From the NCBI GenBank assembly GCA_038501785.1, contig JBAMJR010000011.1:3323501-3387500 (forward strand): DNA of 64,000 bases. The letters run 5' to 3'. Positions 37,180 to 49,737 of the stretch are shown in pieces. Position 1 is the first letter of the stretch. Every line of letters begins with the position of its first letter. The notes below the pieces were generated by a model. The model was given only the letters and a program-made list of their open reading frames with translations, was not told the origin of the DNA and made no database searches. Source of the stretch: Myoxocephalus aenaeus (taxonomy: Eukaryota; Chordata; Actinopteri; Perciformes; Cottidae). A program made the position numbers and the translations under genes.

Positions 37180-40100
37180 CCCAAAGAATTCAATAATACT
37201 TTACATCACGTTAAAATGTCAAAGTCAGTCAGCAAATACTCACATTTGAGAGGCTAGAACCACTGAATGCTTGTCTGACAACTTACAAGGATAACAACAA
37301 TTATTAAAACCTTTGTTAATTTATGTTTTGTTGATCAATTTATTAATTAATTGAAAATTGCCAATTTTAAGCAACTATATACTATACAGATACAGAAACA
37401 GCAAATGTAAAGCCGAGAGAAGTCCAGACCATGTGAAGTCACAGACAAGAACGTTAAATCCAAAATTGGACGGAGCATTTCCTGTCTGTCGTGGGCCTAA
37501 AAATGCAGAAATGATCCAGGAATGAAGATGGTTACATTGAACTAGGAACACAAAGTAAACACTGAAGTGTCTGTGATAATGACTACCATTGAATAGTCTC
37601 CACACCCTTCCAAAAAAAACAAGATCACCCGTTGTAGTCAACATCAAACTGTCAGTAATGGAAAAAAAAGAAACCGGATTGCATCATAGGATTGTAAAAC
37701 AAATCCAGTCATGCATGGGTGTACAGGAGAACCATCGTTTACTTCATTTGTAGGATGCATTTTCAAGATACAACTTCAAGAGTTGAATGTAATTTATTCC
37801 AGTTGACAGATCCTAAACTTGGATGAAACAATAATTTACCTTGCTGTATTCAGACCTAGTAAGAGTTTTATATTTACAAACTGAATTGAATCGCTTTTCT
37901 TTTACAGTAATTGTACATAAATGCATATCATATGAAAACAAAATTACATTTGCCAGCATCAATTTTAATTTGAATAATTACAGGTTTATGACTTGAGGCT
38001 TGTTTTCCAATATCCCTCAACACCCATCAAAACAAGAATGGGTTAGACAGCTAGCTCTCGAAGGGTAGCGAGAGTACTCTGCGTCCATGTGGACTTTTAA
38101 TCCCCCGAGAGACACAAAGTTAGGGCTCCTAGACAGACACTTCCTCCCGGTCCGTCTCCTGACCTCCAAACAAAATGCTTTATTGATGGTTACAGTTGTT
38201 AAGGTCTGCTGGCCCAGACAAATAAGAAAAACTCTGTTGTATTTCTTGCATGAATTATTCATTTATTATCCTGTCAACTTAATGTATCAATGACCAATTG
38301 TGGCTCCACACAAGTCACTCATTTCCTAGTCTAAATTACCATGCTTTCTGACAACAGAACAATTAATTACCTTGAGTCAATGCAAATGGATATAGCAATG
38401 CCCAAACCCACGTACCTGTTGCCTCTGCCCATTCTGATGCACTTAAGACAGTTTGACACGACGGACATTTCACGTTTCCTGATCACTTTCTGGAGCGCAA
38501 ACAGCTCTTTCAGCACAACACCATTTACCTTCTCTTCCTTCACGTGCATACACATAACGCACACAGCCACAGTGTACCAATTTCATAAAAATAATGAAAA
38601 CAGGGCTCCCTTGGATCTGCTGCTGTCCGTCAAAGCTCCCTGCGGAACAGCAAAACAAAAAGGACTTAATCCGCTCAGCGTTCACATTGACCTTAACGGT
38701 CCGGAGCTGGGGCTAGAAACCTTTTGTTTAAGTGAGCACAGATTAACAACAAATTGTTCGCAAGCAGAAAAGAACAAAGAGAGAATGGTTTAGCCGATTG
38801 TCGTATTCCTCTATGACTTAGCCATTGGTATCCTGCATCTCTAAGCCACCCGATGGTGTGTGTCACTTCCAATTAGGCCAGATCTCAGTGGTAATTATAG
38901 CTACTTTAAGTGGCTCCAGTGAACCCATAGGGCTATTTGCTTAATACAAAAGAGCATTCAGCCGCAGGCAGAATGGACAGGAATTTTCCTGCCAACCTGT
39001 CAAAAATAATGTTGTATACGTTTTAATGAGATGCATTATTTGTTATTTTCCATAATTCTCAATGATAGCTTGGGGCAAATCCCACCAATCCCTCCAAAGC
39101 CTCCAGTAACTCAGCTGTAGCCGTTCAAGATAAATCCACTCGTCTGCACCAATGTGCCCTCTAGGGGAAGAAACAATATGGTGCCTCAGCATTAGAAAAA
39201 CCCATGTTACATTAAAGCTGCTTCCTCTGACAAAAACTACATTTTATCAGATCATGATAACGTTATAATTTATCCAAGCCAAATACAAATTCTTATTCAA
39301 TGGCCTTGAACCTTGAGCGCATTATATTGTTACTCAATGGAGCCTCCGTTAACAGCTGTTACCTTCATTATTTACCTAAGAAAGACTGTGCTGCCCACCA
39401 GCAGCTAACAGCTAGCGTAACTATCTTTCCTCCTGCCGATTTCAACAGAAATGAGTTTTTCACAATGTAGCATTATCAGTGAAAATATAGGGTACACAAG
39501 AGTGTTTAACCACAGGTGTCTAGTACTATTCTGCCGATTGGGCAGGATCTACGGATATCGAGTGACAGGTTTTGTTGTTGTAGTTCCTGTGGAGCTTTAG
39601 TGGGCTGATATATTATATGAATACCCTGATATCAGATTGGTGCATAGACTTACGTACTTTTAATATATGTCAACTCTACCCTACAATGACAATGTAGCCT
39701 GCAATCAGGTGCATATTCTAACAATTGTTTCAGTCATGCCATGAAATATTTACATTCGGGTTAGTGAAGACCTCCTGTGGTCTGCTCAGCATCCTTCATC
39801 AGTTTGCCAATAAGGTGTCCTGTTACTGCCACAGAAAAAACTATCGTTTCTATCCCCCCTCACAGGTATGTGGACACACAAATCTGTAAATATACCCATA
39901 AATAAATCAAGCACAAGCAGATGAAACTAAAATATTGACTGATATATGAACATTGAACTGATTATACTTGATATCCTTTGTATAAATGAACAAACTAAAG
40001 AATTACACATTTTACTCAAAGAATATTTTTTTAAATCCATTTGGGCTGCAACTAACAATTCTTTTTATAATTGATTAAATTGCCAATAATTTGTTCCAAT

Positions 40101-42600
40101 CAGTTGATTGTACGAGTAGCTGTAACCACAGTTTTAGCTTGAGACAATATTTGGACTATTATGAAAAAAAATTCCAATTCATTTTTTGTTGGATTAATCA
40201 ATTAATTGACTAAATGTTTCCGCTCTAATCCATATGCAATACTATGAGGTCAATCTATCATCAAAGTTAATGCATTAAGGCTTTTATCACAGAATATGAA
40301 GCACAAACATATGTAACTTTCTTTAAATACTCAGCAATGAAAACAGATAATTTAGCAATCATCTCATGTTCAGAAAGTACATACAGATACGGTTAATGTG
40401 ACACTGAATATGCAGCATACCTCTGGCGGACATGAAGTAAATGCTCCCTGTCCTGCACACACTGCAGAGAAACGCCGCCATACATGACAGTCAGCCTGGA
40501 AGTCCCAACAAGAGCCAGACTGAACCACATGATGGATCCCTGTCAACTGCAACGCTAAAGAGATTTGAAAAATCTGGAGACTGACAAAGACTCGTCTCTG
40601 GGAAAGGCTGAATACCGCCGTGCATGGTTTCCAAAAGACAACGCAAGACTTCAACTGTCATACAATACTATCTTTGTCCCGCCTCTTATCTTGAAACTTG
40701 AGCTGGGAAGCTAGAGTAAACATCCACTGACACACACCATCATGTCTTCCCACCAGAAACATCTTATTTCATTCATTCAACACCAGCAAGTATTTTTGCG
40801 AGGATGCAGATGGTAAAGGCACACAATTTAAATCTATTCATTGATGCTTAAGTTGCCATAAATGTAGAAGCAGTCAGTTCTAGAGCAGAAATGATAAGTA
40901 ACAGAAAATGTATTGGCACCAATTCTGATAATTTATTAATTTTAATAAACTTCTTTGCAAAATAACCAAACTAAAATTACTTGATTTTGTTTCTAAATTG
41001 TGAATACTTGCAAGTTTTCTTAGTCTCCTATGACAGTGAATTTTATAGACCAAAAATGGATTTACTTTAATAAAACATCTGTCAAGATGTACGTCACTGT
41101 AACAATAAATAAGTATAATACGGAGAACATTTTGTGTCCACATTATCAGATAAACTGGCACAGTGACATTCAAACTGCTATATGGTGCCGAATGTGTGCG
41201 AATAAAATGCACACCTTAAAACCAGTGCAGAAGGGATTAATCCTGTGTGTGCCAAACAAACAGAATCTTGACTATCAGACCAGGTCACAGTTTATCTATT
41301 CCCCACACCTCCCATTTTGGTGATCATGTGCTCACTGTAAGCTTTTTGTTTAGATCTTTTTGCACATACTGTTGCACTGAGCTGTACTAGTCTTGTTTGC
41401 CTCCCAATTGGCTTGAATGAGTCTATTATCCGATGATCTCATTCACTGACTGAAGCGCTTTCACCCAAAGACCTCAAGGTGACTTCATCATTTTTGTTGG
41501 TTGCATCATCCTATAAACTCCAGACAGCATAGTGCACAAACACCCCAAGGGTACAGCAGTTACTGGGGCATCAACCACAAAGTCTGGAAACACACCATTT
41601 TCAAAGTCCTTTGTAAAAGGTTCCAGACGATAACTTAACTTTTTGACCCGTCTGCATGTTTTACATTATTTGTTTTCCTGTGGTGTTTGAAATGTTGGTA
41701 GTAGGTAGCTATCAGAGGAAAGAAAAAGAAAAAAGGTATCATATGCTGCCACCTGTCTTTGACAATCCCCTGGTAAAAGCACACTGACGTTGCCGAAAAT
41801 AATGATGAAACAAAAGGATATCAACAACGCTCGCTGCGCCAAACTGCCGTTGCATTTCCACAGTTCATTTGCAGGGTCCTCCAACCACAAAGCATTGCAC
41901 AATAGCTTCTCAAAAAAAAGAATCAAGAAACACTGAAGGACAAATTCAGCAGGAACTGAGATCTCCCTGTTGTAAAAACAAAAACAGCAAGAGAAAGTAC
42001 CACTTTCACGCCCTTTCACTTTTAATTTGATCTATATGAATTTATCTTGATGTCAATTGTGTGGGATAATACATCTGTTAAGTTAAGACTATTGCTAGTG
42101 TGAATTGCTGAGAGGTCCCAACCGATCCTTGTCCAATTAAGAGATGCTCTCTAAAGCACAAACCATATATTCTTTTGAAGAAAGCTTCATTTGAAGGAAC
42201 CATCATTAGAGACTCAACCCTAACCCTGCGTGGGAAAAGAGGTCAGGAGCAAAGTTAAAGTAAATAAAACCCACAACTAACCCCAAAACTCAGTTGCAAC
42301 ACCATCCCTGAAGGCATGTACTCTGTAATAATAATAGCCTTAAATAATAATTAAAACAGAATAAAAAAGTTACTCAGTTATTTTAATGAGAGCACATTTA
42401 AGGTAATACTTGCAATGTTGTGTCCTAAAACTATCAGGCCATGTCGTCACATTTTGTTTTGTTAAAAGGAAAAATACGTAAGCTGCAAGTTGCTCAACGT
42501 ATTACTAGTTAACGTTACGTCCCACGGTGACACATCTCTTATGATGATGATGACTGTTTGGGAAATGACATACTAGAAAGCTGAAAATGAGTCGTTTAGC
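37180..42600. other. Remainder of gpsm2 intron 1, no gene recognised
   Basis: AT-rich noncoding sequence with many in-frame stops. The longest open frame (38341-38793, plus) shows no domain, no signal and no flanking splice pattern. Apart from the repeat at 40043-40230, nothing was identified. Confidence 0.5.
40043..40230. repeat. Dispersed repeat of the gggctgcaactaac type, copy 2
   Basis: Begins gggctgcaactaacaattct and continues with ttgattaaattgcc and tggattaatcaattaattga. It is the clearest copy of this family in the window and lies in gpsm2 intron 1. Confidence 0.6.
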
Positions 42601-42846
42601 AGGAACATGCCAGCACACGCTGGCCTGACCCGTTAAACGGCAGAAAACTTGGTGGCGTGGGGAGACGTTTTGGTCTGCTAACGCAAAGACACAACCGAGG
42701 AAGAACTTAATAAAGAAAAGCTACGCAGCGAGGAACGTGACCTCACGTTGACGTGTTAACGCTTTAACGAGAAAAAAAGAAAAGGGAGCGCGACAACATG
42801 ACTGACGCCAAAAAACAACAACTTTGCAGTTATTCATTCTACCTAC

Positions 42847-43085
42847 CTCAAACTGAAGCACGCGAACACTTCACAAACATGGCTTCAGCTTCAGAAAATA
42901 TTTCCACCAATTTAAAATCGTCTTAACTAAGCTCTTCGCTCCGTTGTTTACTAAACTAGTCGCTCGAGCAACTAGTAGGAAGATGACTCCGCTGTCTCGG
43001 GAAGCAGAAGTTGAACAAGCCACTCCTCGCGCTGCAAATCTGACTCCAATTAGGAGTCCACGTTTGCTGCCTTCAGGTTCCATCG
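42847..43085 (-). promoter_or_regulatory. gpsm2: gpsm2 probable first exon and CpG-rich promoter
   Basis: The sequence from about 42600 to 43100 is locally rich in CpG compared with the AT-rich surroundings. A minus-strand donor (cagtttgag|gtaggtag) lies at 42847. No downstream coding exon was recognised before 35951, so this would be a noncoding first exon followed by an intron of about 6.9 kb. The open frame through it has no recognisable similarity. Confidence 0.35.
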
Positions 43086-44670
43086 GAAATGTCGATATCA
43101 CTGCTAATTAAAACAATCGACCGATCAGGTCTGTGACAAATATGCTTTAAATGTGACCTTTAGAGGGTGCGGGATATTTTAAAGCACTTAATGATGACTT
43201 CAAGTTATGTCTTATACAGCAACATGCGCCAAATACCAGCAAGTTGCAAGACATATAGTTAGATTTGAAGGTCTCTCCCGCCCTCTGTCGTACAACGTGG
43301 TCTTGTGTTTCCAAAATATAGCTCCAGCTCCTTAATTAAACAGCTGACCTTGCTATATAAGTATATTTACAAATATGTTGGCAAGGGAAATTTGGAGAAA
43401 CGCTTGTAAACAACAAGAGGTTAAAATTGGTACAATTTCAAAATAAAAGCCTCAGTGCCAAACTCTCATCTCCAAAAGTACCCAACAGAGACAAGTTATA
43501 CATATATTTGATGAGGTAAAATATGTCGAGGAAGATATTATGACATCAAAAGGTCGATAACATCTACTGAGTTGACCATGTGATATTGATTTTGTCCAAG
43601 ATCAATAATGAACTATTAAGCCCAACATTTCTTGTTTGTTTTCCATTATAAACCTTTTACACTGCTCAATTCACCCCAGAGAAGCACATTTCAAGAGTCC
43701 ACAACCCACAATTGTCACACACACTTATTTATCCCCATCTACAAGCCACATTTGCTCTCCTGATTTGACCAACGTTAATTGGAATTGTTAATTTACTCAA
43801 TGTTAATTTGTCAGTCTGGGATTATAAAAAACCTGAGCATTATCTCATCAGGGCTTTGGCATGAAAGTGTGGTCTGGATGGAGCTCTGGGCAGCACAACA
43901 ACAGTGTCACATCCTTTCACTTTTTTTAAAGATGGTTATTTGAGCCTTTTTCACTCATCTTTCAAACCACCTTGTCATCTCTGTCAAAGTTGTGTACTCT
44001 GCTGTCCCCAAAAGAGTTTCCACTTTCCTTTAAATGAAGACAGACTGCTGCTTCTTGACCTGTGGGCTTTGCTCTACCTTGGCTATGTTTCATGTCCTGA
44101 TGAATAGGTCTCATCTCTGTATTTGTCATTGCTTTGCACTGCGCTTTGTCTGCTTATGTTTGGTGAGTGTTTTTTTTATAGAGGGCAAGTTTCTTAGAAA
44201 CACAGGGGTGCTTTGTTTATTGAAGATCAGACACTCCAGCCACACACGGGCTGACTTATTGCATCTCCACTGCTTCTCTCGTCTGTGTCCGTCTGCTCTT
44301 TCCAATAGCTCTTGTTTCTGTGTAAACAAAGTATTTATTTGGGTGGCTGCAGGCTTTTCAAACTTTCCTTAGATGTTTGCACTTTTCTTTTGCCTCAAGG
44401 CTATCTGACAAAGCGTCGGCCCTTTGGCCAAGAATCCTAATGAACCCCGACATTTCCTCTGTTGTCTCTGTGTACTAGGTCATACCTTTGAGCATTTACC
44501 AAAACAATGATGATGAGAATCTGATTGTGAAAAATGTTTATAAACATTCCACAAAAGATATCTGTAGAAATTACAAATTTTGCTCAGATTCTCGACAAAT
44601 GAAGGTCATAACTGAATTATCACATGCATGAATTACACTTGATTAAAGATGATAGTTTTCTTATTATTCA

Positions 44671-44721
44671 CCTTTAAAGAACCTTTTCACACATAAAATG
44701 TGTGAAAAGGTTCTTTAAAGG
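44671..44721. repeat. Perfect 24-bp inverted repeat (hairpin)
   Basis: The arms 44671-44694 and 44698-44721 are exact reverse complements with a 3-nt AAA loop. It sits in the gene-poor stretch between gpsm2 and the fetuin gene. The flanking ggtcacatatcat and direct repeats (atatcatagtaaaac, atatcacagtaaaac) suggest a MITE remnant. Confidence 0.9.
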
Positions 44722-45047
44722 TCACATATCATAGTAAAACATATCACAGTAAAACAGCAATACTATTGTTTTCTTCCAGTGAATGTATTTTTTCATGTCC
44801 TTGAAATATGTTTGAGCTCCTTCACAGTACACTTTGCTTGTCTCACAGGAATGTTTGCCTTCTCTAATTATCATCGTTATTATTTTTGGCTTTCTTTCGA
44901 CAAACAAGTAGTTCACTTTTTATGTCCCGTAAAATATTTTAGTGCAAGATTAAAGAAAAATGTACTAAATGTATTCATGAACATGGCATAATGTCATGTG
45001 ATTTGAGTACATGGGTTGTAAGAATAAATTGCACCTAAATATTTTAG

Positions 45048-45170
45048 TGCTGCAACTAAATTAAATGAATCAATTAAACACATCACTGTCACAATTTGTG
45101 ACACAAATAAATGTTCTTTCAATCAAATAATCAACTTATTATTTCAGCTTCTAAGGCATGCTGTTCCAAA
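45048..45170. repeat. Dispersed repeat of the gggctgcaactaac type, copy 3
   Basis: Begins tgctgcaactaaattaaa and includes caatcaaataatcaactt. A short, decayed copy just past the fetuin poly(A) signal. Confidence 0.4.
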
Positions 45171-45284
45171 AATCTAAGTTTTATGGTAATTGTATCACCA
45201 AAATATATACCCTATAAGTATTGTCAGACTGTTAGCTTAAGTGTGTAAGTTCATCAAGCAGTTGACAGAAGATTAAAACCAAGA

Positions 45285-45290
45285 TTTATT
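45285..45290 (-). terminator. ahsg: Fetuin gene poly(A) signal AATAAA
   Basis: TTTATT on the plus strand, about 200 bp past the fetuin stop codon in transcript direction. Confidence 0.55.
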
Positions 45291-45488
45291 AAAATAGTTA
45301 TTCAAATAACCAATACATATGGTTGAAGCCTTGGCTGCTTTGGGAGCAGTATTACAGCAGCAGCAGAGAAGTAATTTAAGGACCAATGAAAAGAGATGGT
45401 ATTCCTCTCATTAGCACAAATTATTACACGCCTCCAGCAACAGGGAGCGGAGCAGTTTTACAGTCCATCCCCTCACTGGCAGCACTAG

Positions 45489-48400
45489 TTAAACTGTGGT
45501 GTATCGAGCCGGACCAGGACAGGAGCGGAAAGGAGAGGGCCCACTGGGGAAATCAGACAGGAAGGTGGGGTTGTAAGAGGGGGAAGTCTCCACCAAGGCC
45601 TGCCGTTTCTTGCGGTAACGCCTCTGGTAGCGGAAGTTAAAGGGTGGTCGCAGTGCCACAGGGCCTCCGATCTCTTCAGAGGATGAAGAAAAAGAATCAG
45701 CACCTGCTGGCCGCCGTTGCTGGTTTACTAGTTGTTCAGCAGACTCACTGGAAGATGAGGTGAGAGGGTTACAGGGATTAACCACAACAGGGGGATCAAA
45801 GGGCGCAGGAAGAATGGGTGTGGGGTCAAAGGGCGCAGGAAGAATGGGTGTGGGGTCAAAGGGCGCAGGAAGAATGGGCGTGGGGTCAAAAAGCTCTGGT
45901 TGAACAGTAGGAGGTGGTGTAGGGTCAGAAGGAACAGGCAGAGGATCGTTCCCCGGCTCGTCGATCAGAGTCGGGAAGGTTGGGATCGCAGGGTCCTGGG
46001 GGAGGTCGTGACCCTGAGGCTGCACCGGCCTGAGGAAGTCCACATTCTGTAGACGAAGAGACGAGATCACACTCAACTGATATTCTCACTCTTGTTGGCT
46101 GCGAAACAAGTCTCAGTCACCCAGTATTAGTTTACACGTCACAGCTCTCAAAAGGAGTGACAAGACAACATAATTATAGCACATGAAACATCCAATTTTA
46201 AATCTCACACATCAGTTTAAACACACACAAGCACAACATTTGAAGACACAACACCAGATATGACTGAATAATTATATGGCCAGTGGCAATCATTCAGAAA
46301 GTTAAATTATAATTTTAAAGGTTGCTTTAGTAAAAACCTGAAACAAAACCGCATAACACATTCATCAAATCTTGTCCATCCAGTCGGTTATTATGTTCCT
46401 CGTCCCACAAAGTGAAGGGACTGCCACTTCATTATACATTTTGCTGAATTATTTTCACTTGACTGACTCACATTGTTTAATGCACTTGAATGTTCTGTTA
46501 TTTTTTGGGCTGTACATGTTGTTTCTGTTATGAGTGCTAAACCTCTGCTGCTGTTTTCCTGTATATTTAAAGCACTGCCAGAGAGAATGAAAATAATTGT
46601 ATTTGGTAGTCTTTGAGTCAGATTTCATATTAGGTCAAACTATCCCTGAGAATTTGATTTACTTTGTGTGTTTGTTAAGAAAGAACATGAAAGCTTGGGA
46701 AACCTTATAAGGATGGAGTTTGAATTGTTTTAGGTTCTTACCCCCATTTTGGACATATTGATCATGCAGGCCTATTTGTTGTAACTTCGTCACACAACTT
46801 TGAAACTACAGTTGCCACTTTGGCGTAATTCTACAATACATACAACCAATACACATCAGAGATTTGGTCCAAAACATACTTCTGACTGTTATGCACCACA
46901 ACACCAAGGCAAATACGTTGTACCTTGAATGCTACGAATATGTTTCTGATTTGATTGTAAATATTTTCAACAGCTTCCTGTACCTGTGCTTTGAACATCT
47001 CACAGGACACCTGGACATCAGGATTGACTTCCATGTCCCCATGCACAGATCCTGCACAAAAACCTGCAGTCTGAAAGAGACATTTTATTAATTTATTTAA
47101 CGACACCGGGTCACACAAAGCAAAAAAAAAAAAAAAAAAGGTTAGCGCAGGGAGAAAAAAAATCTATATAATAATAACATAATAAATTTGAAAAAAAAGG
47201 AGGAGAAGTCCTGTCAATAACTGCAGCCTTTTAGTAAAATTATAAATAAATCCGTCATTTCATCAAGTAATACTTCCAGGAACTGCATCAGTGATAGTAA
47301 ACCATATGTTGGCTGATTAATGTGCATTTAAGTTTTCTGAACAACATTAATTAGCGTCATAACAGTGTCAGATTGTAAATACAGAAATCCATTTTTTTAA
47401 TTAATGGACCGCCTTCAGATAATGTTGTTGTTCTTTGAAGAAACATTTATATGTGTCCAAACAGGATTAGAATTATATGCAACTCTGTTTTTTTGTTAAT
47501 TTTGAATAATCAGAGTGTAACACTAATTTAGCATTATACTTGTCTCATATGGTATGTATATTGTGTTTAGTTAATGTCTTATCTTCCCTCTCGGTGTTGA
47601 GTACCTCTGTGTCAGACTCGAGTGTCAGCCGCTGGCAGGTGCCTCTTTCTGTCACTCCCTCTGGACACTCTTGGACGATGTACTCCACAAAGCTGGCTTT
47701 CACAGGTGCAACCTGAAACAAATAAAATAACATGGTAAGAAGAGGGGAAATTGCACAAATAAACAAAGGCGGATACTTGATACCATGGCTGTATGTAAAG
47801 GCTATCATCTTGGTTTTAGAGCACCAAACATTGTTACCCTTAGGGAAATTAAATAGCAATATTCTGAGCTTTCATCCCCAAGTGAACTATTCAGTTTCTC
47901 ATTTTCTCGCCAAAAAGGCCTAAAGTGCTTTTAGTAATATTTTGCAACCTTGCCAACTCTTGTATCATTATGGTATTTGTGCAGTAAATGTATACTCATG
48001 GCCCAAAGGTGCACTGTTTCATCTGCTCATGTACACCCAGAGATTTTTCTTGAGTGTAATTTCCTAATAAACGTAACATTCAACACATTGCTGTGTAATA
48101 AACCCCCCCCCAGCCCCCCGCAGCGTTGCTTGTCCAATCAGAGTTAATAACTGATCTCCGGTTGTACCTGCGCTGCAGCTCTGGTGATCTTCTTCACTCC
48201 GAGCCCTGCACCCACTGCTGACTGCCTCTTGTAGGTCGCCAGCGTGACCTGAGCAGCAGTCGCAGCCTGTGGGCTCTCCACTGCGAGCAGGGTGGGGCAG
48301 GTCGGACAGGTCTGCTGGAGCTTCTCTGGGGGATCTACAGGGATCAGACACAGAGAATATAATGTAACATGTGTACTGAATTACAACAATAAGTTATCAT

Positions 48401-48600
48401 GTGCAGAATATGTTGAGCAGAAACGCATGGATAATGAATGAAAGCAGTTATTAGAAGTAATAAGTAAAAGCTTTATTGGCAATAAACGTGTTCTGGAACA
48501 TCTTTTGTTCAAGCCATGCTACTATAGTAATACAGGTGTTTATACTGATACAACACAATGGTAAAAACAACTTACGACGTTGAGATTCCTCACATATATG

Positions 48601-48664
<64 letters not shown>

Positions 48665-49650
48665 CGTGTGATTTTGGGCTATACAAAATAAATTGAATTG
48701 AATTGAATCTTTAGTAATAGTGGGAAATGCACGGGTGTAATATATGAACGAAGGCTCTGTTCCAGTTGTGCCAGTAAGCCATTGTTAATGTTGTCTTAAA
48801 ATGTCTACACAGAGAAATGTCAACTCATAGATTTTTCTTATCTTTATGATAAGCCATGCACACTGAGAAAAGTTACCACAAATATTACTTTGGAGCGAAA
48901 TTCAAACCAGCACCAGCCGTTGCAAGATCAGTGAGATGCAACACTAATTCGTTAAGATACAAAACCATACCATATGTCATACATTAAAAATGATAATCCA
49001 CTTTAACAATTTACTGGTATCAAAGCTCCTTTTAATATTGTATTGTAGAACTTTTGATACGTTCAATGTTACCTGGGACAAGAGTGCAGTCGTAGCTGTA
49101 CAGGTAGGAGTATCCCTCCGTTGTGAGGAGCATGGTGGTGTTACAGATGCCAGAGATTTGCTGAAAAGAATACAATATAAAGTATCTCCAGTTATACCAA
49201 TAAATGCCATTTTAAATAGATTTGGCAACATATGACATACCTAGAACAGTCCAAGTCCAAGTGACTTTAAATGTGTGTGTGTTCTTGTACAATAACCCAA
49301 ATTATGGACCTTGGGAGTAAGGATATTTTTGGGAGCTCTCTAGTCTTCCTTCTTCAAAGAACTGTTTGTGGGGTAAGTCCTTGGTGTTACGGTTTAACGT
49401 TAGAATTAGACCTGCCCCAGGGTTACAATTTAAGATTAAGGGTCTACGCTGCAACAAATCCTCTTCTGCAAATGAGCAAAATAGTAGGTACGATAAAAAG
49501 AAATGCGCTTGTATCAAAATCTAAAACATGAATTCAAGATAAAGGTGTTTTCAAGACATTGTGACTGTGTCTTAAACTGCCTTTTTTTACATTGTGAAGG
49601 GAAGGCATTATGTCAGTAAGAGTCCTGATAAGGACAGTATATGTGCAAAC

Positions 49651-49737
<87 letters not shown>

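Larger units (their letters stand above)
43100..45280. other. Intergenic, gpsm2 to fetuin
   Basis: No coding exon recognised. Contains the perfect hairpin at 44671-44721 and a small dispersed repeat at its end. Confidence 0.5.

Noticed and set aside
38341..38793. 150-codon plus-strand open frame in gpsm2 intron 1
   Set aside because: No recognisable domain, composition like noncoding DNA, opposite strand to the host gene, no supporting splice or poly(A) signals.
41666..42019. 117-codon minus-strand open frame
   Set aside because: Hydrophobic but with no conserved motif and no bounded exon signals joining it to gpsm2.
42871..43101. 76-codon minus-strand open frame upstream of gpsm2
   Set aside because: Not similar to GPSM2 N-termini; more likely a noncoding first exon.
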